Source: Amycolatopsis sp. cg9 | GTDB lineage: Bacteria > Actinomycetota > Actinomycetes > Mycobacteriales > Pseudonocardiaceae | DNA length: 64,000 nucleotides | NCBI RefSeq assembly: GCF_041346945.1 | Contig: NZ_CP166850.1 | Location: 4,813,501 to 4,877,500 of the forward strand | Reading direction: 5' to 3' | Part shown: piece by piece, positions 59,007-64,000 of the stretch | Layout: the number at the start of each line of letters is the position of its first letter | Numbering within the stretch: the first letter of the stretch is position 1 | Position numbers and translations under genes: made by a program | The notes under the pieces: model-generated | Told to the model about the DNA's origin: nothing | Database searches by the model: none | The model's input: only the letters and a program-made list of their open reading frames with translations

Positions 59007-62000
59007 GTGTCGAACGATTCTTTCGTCCACCTGCACGTCCACACCGAGTACTCGATGCTCGACGGTGCGGCGAAGATCGCCCCTCTCTTCGCGGAGGCGG
59101 CGCGCCTCGGCATGCCCGCGGTCGGGATGACCGACCACGGCAACATGTACGGCGGCGACGAGTTCTACCAGCAGGCCAAGAAGGCAGGCATCAAGCCGAT
59201 CATCGGCATCGAGGCCTACGTCGCGCCGGAGAGCCGGTTCCACAAGAAGCCCGTCTTCTGGGGCCAGGCCAACCAGCGCGGCTCGGACGAGTTCGGTGAG
59301 GGCGGCGACGTCTCCGGTGGCGGTGCCTACACGCACATGACCATGCTCGCCGAGAACGCCACCGGGCTGCGGAACCTCTTCAAGCTGTCCTCGCTGGCCA
59401 GCATGCAGGGCTACTACCGCAAGCCGCGCATGGACCGCGAGCTGATCTCCGAAAACCACTCCGGCATCATCGCCACCACCGGCTGCCCGTCCGGCGAGGT
59501 GCAGACCCGGCTGCGGCTGGGCCAGAAGGAGGCGGCGATCCAGGCCGCGTCCGACTACAAGGACATCTTCGGCGCGGACAACTTCTTCCTCGAGCTGATG
59601 GACCACGGCCTGCCGATCGAGCGGTCGGTCCGCGAGGGCCTGCTCGAGGTCGGCCGCCTGCTCGACCTCAAGCCGCTCGCCACGAACGACTCGCACTACG
59701 TCACCAAGGACCAGGCGGACACGCACTCGGCGCTGCTGTGCGTCCAGGCGGGCAAGACCCTCAACGACCCGACGCGGTTCAAGTTCGACGGCGACGGCTA
59801 CTACCTCAAGTCCGCCGCGGACATGCGCGAGTACTGGGACAAGGAGGTCCCCGGCGCGGCCGACACCACGCTGATGATCGCCGAGCGCGTCCAGTCCTAC
59901 GAAGAGGTCTACGCGCACAAGGACCGGCTGCCGTTCTTCGAGGTGCCGGAGGGCTACGACCAGGGCACCTGGCTGCGCGAAGAGGTCGAGCGCGGCCTCA
60001 AGTGGCGCTTCCCGGACGGCGTGCCGGACGAGTACTACAACGAGCGCATCGAGATCGAGCTCGACGTCATCATCGGGAAGGGCTTCCCGGCCTACTTCCT
60101 CATCGTCGCCGACCTCATCAGCTACGCCCGCCGCGTCGGCATCCGGGTCGGCCCGGGCCGTGGTTCGGCCGCCGGCTCGCTCGTCGCGTACGTCCTGGGC
60201 ATCACGAACCTGGACCCGATCCCGCAGAAGCTGCTGTTCGAGCGGTTCCTGAACCCCGAGCGCGTCTCGATGCCCGACATCGACATCGACTTCGACGACC
60301 GCCGGCGCGGCGAGATGATCCGGTACGCGACCGACAAGTACGGCTCGGACAAGGTCGCCCAGGTCATCACCTTCGGCACGATCAAGACCAAGGCGGCGAT
60401 CAAGGACTCCGCGCGCGTCCACTTCGGCCAGCCGGGCTACGCGATCGCGGACAAGATCTCCAAGGCGCTGCCGCCGCCGATCATGGCGAAGGACATCCCG
60501 CTCTCGGGCATCGTCGACAGCAAGCACGAGCGCTACGGCGAGGCCGCCGAGGTCCGCGCGCTGGTCGAGACCGACGAAGAGTGCAAGACGATCTTCGAGA
60601 CCGCCCGCGGTCTCGAGGGCCTGATCCGCAACGCGGGCGTGCACGCCTGCGCGGTCATCATGTCCTGCGACCCGCTGACCGACGCGATCCCGCTCTGGCA
60701 GCGCGACGACGGCTCGATCATCACCGGCTGGGACTACCCGTCGTGCGAGGCCATCGGCCTGCTCAAGATGGACTTCCTCGGCCTGCGGAACCTGACGGTC
60801 ATCGGCGACGCGATCGACAACATCAAGGCCAACCGCGGGATCGACATCGACCTCGACACCCTCGGCGTCGACGACCCCGAGACGTACAAGCTGCTCGCCC
60901 GCGGCGACACGCTCGGCGTGTTCCAGCTGGACGGCGGGCCCATGCGAGACCTGCTCCGCCGGATGGAGCCCACGGTCTTCGACGACATCGTCGCGGTCGG
61001 CGCGCTGTACCGCCCCGGCCCGATGGGCATGAACGCGCACAACGACTACGCCGACCGGAAGAACAACCGGCAGAAGGTCAAGCCGATCCACCCGGAGCTC
61101 GACGAGCCGCTGCGGGAGATCCTGGCCGACACCTACGGCCTGATCGTGTACCAAGAGCAGATCATGCACATCGGCCAGAAGGTGGCCGGGTACACGATGG
61201 GGCGCGCGGACGTGCTCCGCCGCGCGATGGGCAAGAAGAAGAAGGAAGTCCTCGACCTCGAGTACGAGGGCTTCGAAGCCGGGATGAAGGCCAGTGACCT
61301 GGTCCCGGGCGGGTTCTCCGCCGAGGCCGTCAAGGCGCTCTGGGACACGATCCTCCCGTTCGCCGGCTACGCGTTCAACAAGAGCCACGCGGCCGCGTAC
61401 GGCCTGGTCTCCTACTGGACCGCGTACCTCAAGGCGAACTTCACGCCGGAGTACATGGCCGCGCTGCTGACCTCGGTCGGTGACAACAAGGACAAGTCGG
61501 CGGTCTACCTGTCCGAGTGCCGCCGCCTCGGCATCAAGGTGCTCCCGCCGGACGTCAACGAGTCGGCCCTGCGGTTCGCGGCCGTCGGGGACGACATCCG
61601 CTTCGGCATGGGTGCCGTCCGCAACGTCGGCGCGAACGTCGTCGAATCGATCATCAAGACGCGCGAGGAGAAGGGCAAGTACGCCTCCTTCACCGACTTC
61701 CTCGACAAGTCCGAGCTCGTGGCCTGCAACAAGCGGGTCATCGAATCGCTGATCAAGGCGGGCGGGTTCGACTCGCTCGGCCACACGCGGCTGTCGATGA
61801 TCCAGGTCCACGAAGACGCGGTCGAAGCCGTCGTCCCGCTCAAGCGCCAGGAGGCGATGGGCCAGTTCGACCTGTTCGGCTTCGGCGGCGACGAGGGGGA
61901 GGCGGCGCCGTCGTCGTCACCGCTCGCGCACCTGAAGTTCGGCGAGGAGGAGTACCCGCGCAAGCAGCTGCTCGCCTACGAGCGCGAGATGCTCGGCCTG

Positions 62001-62594
62001 TACGTCTCGGCGCACCCGCTGGACGGGGCCGAGCGGATCCTGCGCAAGCACGCCCCGAAGCCGATCGCCGGGATCCTCGCCGATCCGCCTCGGGAAGGCG
62101 AGATCGTCATCTCCGGGCTGATCACGTCGCTCGAGCGGCGGGTCAACAAGAAGGGCGAGCCCTGGGCGATCTGCACGGTCGAAGACATGGACGCCTCGCT
62201 CGAGGTGCTGTTCTTCCCGAAGTCGTACGCGCTGTTCTCGGGTGAGCTGATCGAGGACAACGCGGTGCTGGTCAAGGGCCGGGTCAACTGGCGCGAGGAC
62301 AAGATGTCGGTCTTCGGCGGCGGTCTCGCGACGCTCGACCTGTCCGAGGTCGGCACCGGCAACGGCGACGACGAGCCCCCGCTGGTCCTGCTGGCCGCGG
62401 CGGAGAAGATCGACCAGTCGGTCGTCAGCGAGCTCCGGTCCACGCTGCTGGCGCACAAGGGGGAAACCCCGGTGCACCTCAAGCTCGTGGGCAAGAACCA
62501 GACGGTGTTCGCGCTCTACGACTACCCGGTGAAGGTCAGCTCGATGCTGATCGGCGAGCTCAAGGGCATCCGGGGCATCACCGCTTCCACGTGA
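59007..62594 (+). CDS. dnaE: DNA polymerase III alpha subunit
   Basis: An 1195-residue replicative polymerase, the usual size of actinobacterial DnaE1. The PHP domain starts [15 protein letters not shown] at residue 5 and keeps its metal-binding His and Asp set, so proofreading activity is likely as in mycobacteria. The polymerase aspartates are in [11 protein letters not shown] (about 422). A beta-clamp motif QFDLF is at residues 953-957, followed by an OB fold (about 1030-1085). The GTG at 59007 follows GGGGAGG by nine bases. Confidence 0.97.
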   Translation: MSNDSFVHLHVHTEYSMLDGAAKIAPLFAEAARLGMPAVGMTDHGNMYGGDEFYQQAKKAGIKPIIGIEAYVAPESRFHKKPVFWGQANQRGSDEFGEGGDVSGGGAYTHMTMLAENATGLRNLFKLSSLASMQGYYRKPRMDRELISENHSGIIATTGCPSGEVQTRLRLGQKEAAIQAASDYKDIFGADNFFLELMDHGLPIERSVREGLLEVGRLLDLKPLATNDSHYVTKDQADTHSALLCVQAGKTLNDPTRFKFDGDGYYLKSAADMREYWDKEVPGAADTTLMIAERVQSYEEVYAHKDRLPFFEVPEGYDQGTWLREEVERGLKWRFPDGVPDEYYNERIEIELDVIIGKGFPAYFLIVADLISYARRVGIRVGPGRGSAAGSLVAYVLGITNLDPIPQKLLFERFLNPERVSMPDIDIDFDDRRRGEMIRYATDKYGSDKVAQVITFGTIKTKAAIKDSARVHFGQPGYAIADKISKALPPPIMAKDIPLSGIVDSKHERYGEAAEVRALVETDEECKTIFETARGLEGLIRNAGVHACAVIMSCDPLTDAIPLWQRDDGSIITGWDYPSCEAIGLLKMDFLGLRNLTVIGDAIDNIKANRGIDIDLDTLGVDDPETYKLLARGDTLGVFQLDGGPMRDLLRRMEPTVFDDIVAVGALYRPGPMGMNAHNDYADRKNNRQKVKPIHPELDEPLREILADTYGLIVYQEQIMHIGQKVAGYTMGRADVLRRAMGKKKKEVLDLEYEGFEAGMKASDLVPGGFSAEAVKALWDTILPFAGYAFNKSHAAAYGLVSYWTAYLKANFTPEYMAALLTSVGDNKDKSAVYLSECRRLGIKVLPPDVNESALRFAAVGDDIRFGMGAVRNVGANVVESIIKTREEKGKYASFTDFLDKSELVACNKRVIESLIKAGGFDSLGHTRLSMIQVHEDAVEAVVPLKRQEAMGQFDLFGFGGDEGEAAPSSSPLAHLKFGEEEYPRKQLLAYEREMLGLYVSAHPLDGAERILRKHAPKPIAGILADPPREGEIVISGLITSLERRVNKKGEPWAICTVEDMDASLEVLFFPKSYALFSGELIEDNAVLVKGRVNWREDKMSVFGGGLATLDLSEVGTGNGDDEPPLVLLAAAEKIDQSVVSELRSTLLAHKGETPVHLKLVGKNQTVFALYDYPVKVSSMLIGELKGIRGITAST

Positions 62595-62598
62595 CCCG

Positions 62599-62646
62599 CG
62601 AAAGGGCGGGATCCGCGGGCACGACGCGCGCGGATCCCGCCTTTCG
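62599..62646 (+). terminator. Intrinsic terminator after dnaE
   Basis: A long stem (62599-62617 with 62629-62646, ends CGAAAGG and CCTTTCG, one bulged G) containing GGGATCCGCG/CGCGGATCCC, starting four bases after the dnaE stop and followed by TGTTTG. Confidence 0.9.
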
Positions 62647-62661
62647 TGTTTGCTGAACACG

Positions 62662-64000
62662 ATGACGCACGAACCCGACCCCCGCCGCTGGAAGGCGCTC
62701 GCCGTCTCGCTCACGGCGGGGTTCATGGGCCTGCTCGACGTCAGCATCGTCAACGTCGCCCTCCCGTCGATGCAGGCCGGGCTGCACGCGAGCAGCGGCG
62801 GGATCCGCTGGGTCGTGTCCGGCTACGCGCTGGCGTTCGGCCTGGTCCTGGTCACCGGCGGCCGCCTCGGCGACGCGTTCGGCCGCCGGAACATGTTCCT
62901 CGGCGCCCTCGCCGCCTTCGTCCTCACGAGCGCGCTGGCCGGCGCGGCCCCGAACGAGACGACGCTGGTGCTCGCCCGCCTGGCCCAGGGCGTGGCGGCG
63001 GGCATGCTGACCCCGCAGAACACCGGCCTGATCCAGGACCTCTTCCGCGGCGCCGAGCGCGGCCGCGCGTTCGGGATGTTCGGCGCGGTCGTCGGGATTT
63101 CGACGGCGGTCGGCCCGATCCTCGGCGGCGCCATCATCGCGGTCTTCGGCGCCCAGGACGGCTGGCGCTGGGTGTTCTACGTCAACGTCCCGATCGGCGT
63201 GCTCGCGTTCGCGCTGGCCCTGCGCCTGCTGCCGCGGAGCGAGAAGAAGCAGCTCAGGATCCGGTCGGAGATCGACTTCGCGGGCATCGCGCTGCTGGCG
63301 ATCGCGGTGCTCGCGGTGCTGCTGCCGGTGGTCGAGTCCGACGACGACGGCCTGGTGCGGCTCTGGTGGCTGTTCCCCGTCGCCCTCGTCTTCGGTGCCG
63401 CCTTCGTGCGCTGGGAGCATTCGGTGTCCCGGCGCGGCCGGACGCCGCTGCTGGACACCCGGCTGTTCACCGGCACCCCCGGCTACGCCACCGGCGCGGC
63501 GGTCGGCGCGCTCTACTTCTGCGGGTTCGCCGGGATCTGGCTGGTCTTCGCCGTGTTCTTCCAGCAGGGCCTCGGCTACACACCCCTGCAGTCCGGGCTC
63601 TCGGTGACGCCGTTCGCGCTCGGCTCGGCGGTGTCCGCGGCCGTCGCCGGGCGGCTGGTGCCCCGCTTCGGCAGGCTGCTCACCGTGACCGGTCTGGGCG
63701 TGGTCGTCCTCGGCCTGCTGGCCGTCGCGCTGCTCGCCCAGCTGGTCCCGCCCGCGGCGTCCGGCTGGGCCTTCGCGCTGCCGCTGCTGTTCGCGGGGGT
63801 CGGCGGTGGGATGGTGATCTCGCCGAACACGACGTTGACGCTCGAATGCGTGCCGGTCCGGATGGCCGGGGTCGCGGGCGGCGCGCTGCAGACCGGGCAG
63901 CGGATCGGCACCGCGATCGGCACCGCGGTGCTCGCTTCGGTGTTCGGCGCGGTCGTGGGCGCGGGGTCGGCCTACCCGGTGGCGCTGACCGTGGCGCTCA
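62662..64000 (+). CDS. MFS drug exporter, DHA2 family (3' end outside window)
   Basis: An open frame of 446 codons running off the right edge. It has the DHA2 pattern: helix 1 with DVSIVNVALPSM (about residue 26), motif A GGRLGDAFGRRNMFLGA (about 66), the motif C region GAVVGISTAVGPILGG (about 140), and 14 or so helices. It is the second DHA2 exporter in the window. There is no clear ribosome site before the ATG at 62662. Since it is truncated, its full length and C-terminus cannot be judged. Confidence 0.88.
   Translation, partial: MTHEPDPRRWKALAVSLTAGFMGLLDVSIVNVALPSMQAGLHASSGGIRWVVSGYALAFGLVLVTGGRLGDAFGRRNMFLGALAAFVLTSALAGAAPNETTLVLARLAQGVAAGMLTPQNTGLIQDLFRGAERGRAFGMFGAVVGISTAVGPILGGAIIAVFGAQDGWRWVFYVNVPIGVLAFALALRLLPRSEKKQLRIRSEIDFAGIALLAIAVLAVLLPVVESDDDGLVRLWWLFPVALVFGAAFVRWEHSVSRRGRTPLLDTRLFTGTPGYATGAAVGALYFCGFAGIWLVFAVFFQQGLGYTPLQSGLSVTPFALGSAVSAAVAGRLVPRFGRLLTVTGLGVVVLGLLAVALLAQLVPPAASGWAFALPLLFAGVGGGMVISPNTTLTLECVPVRMAGVAGGALQTGQRIGTAIGTAVLASVFGAVVGAGSAYPVALTVAL

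Overview
The window is very GC-rich DNA with dense coding, many GTG starts and frequent 4-base ATGA or GTGA gene overlaps. It holds the actinobacterial order fabF-acpP-fabH-fabD-PucR-type regulator next to a homodimeric pyruvate dehydrogenase gene (aceE), a DUF3052 gene and an AhpE-type peroxiredoxin, plus an Lsr2-like protein, a DUF3145 protein and a full-length dnaE. This fits a Pseudonocardiaceae-type actinomycete; Amycolatopsis is my best guess, from gene content and recurring intergenic hairpins, not from a database match. All functions are read from motifs and remembered family features; no search was run.

Layout. 1-5.5 kb: tail of a membrane protein, a two-component pair with a YjbQ protein, then a fatty-acyl desaturase with its ferredoxin reductase, divergent from a TetR regulator over a DesT-like operator. 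6.3-9.9 kb: a proton-translocating transhydrogenase operon (pntAA-pntAB-pntB) translationally coupled to a lipoate ligase. 9.9-15.6 kb: an Lsr2-like protein with a histone-H1-like tail, a flavin disulfide oxidoreductase, a Pro/Ala-rich membrane protein carrying a perfect 33-bp minisatellite, a DUF3145 protein and a membrane-anchored protein. 15.6-20.5 kb: the FAS-II operon and its probable regulator. 20.6-29.9 kb: transporters, a mechanosensitive-type channel, a MOSC protein, a PnuC-type transporter and a lactate uptake and oxidation pair (lldP, lldD) separated by a TetR/SDR divergent pair with a 53-bp inverted repeat. 29.9-34.2 kb: aceE, DUF3052, ahpE and tRNA-Val.

34.2-44.5 kb is the most accessory part: a large DUF4062/NB-ARC/TPR protein directly after the tRNA, a DHA2 drug exporter, a three-gene TasA/SipW-like cassette (two secreted proteins plus an ER-type signal peptidase), two response regulators, a GAF histidine kinase, an atypical SDR, a secreted SdrD-B-like protein and an AhpD-like protein. 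44.5-54.1 kb holds small regulated modules: MarR, a secreted cupin, a divergent acyl-CoA ligase/dehydrogenase pair, an SDR under a MerR-type promoter, a class V aminotransferase divergent from a GntR regulator, a phosphoesterase, a lipoprotein and a CocE hydrolase. 54.1-58.5 kb is a four-gene operon (GntR, amino-acid permease, asparaginase, aspartase) that converts imported asparagine to fumarate. The window closes with dnaE and an exporter cut by the right edge.

The genes link around acetyl-CoA and lipid metabolism: lactate is imported and oxidised to pyruvate, AceE with a lipoylated partner makes acetyl-CoA, the transhydrogenase can supply NADPH, FAS-II elongates fatty acids and the desaturase modifies them. 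Several control regions are legible. At least four start codons sit 7 bases after a -10-like box, which predicts leaderless mRNAs.
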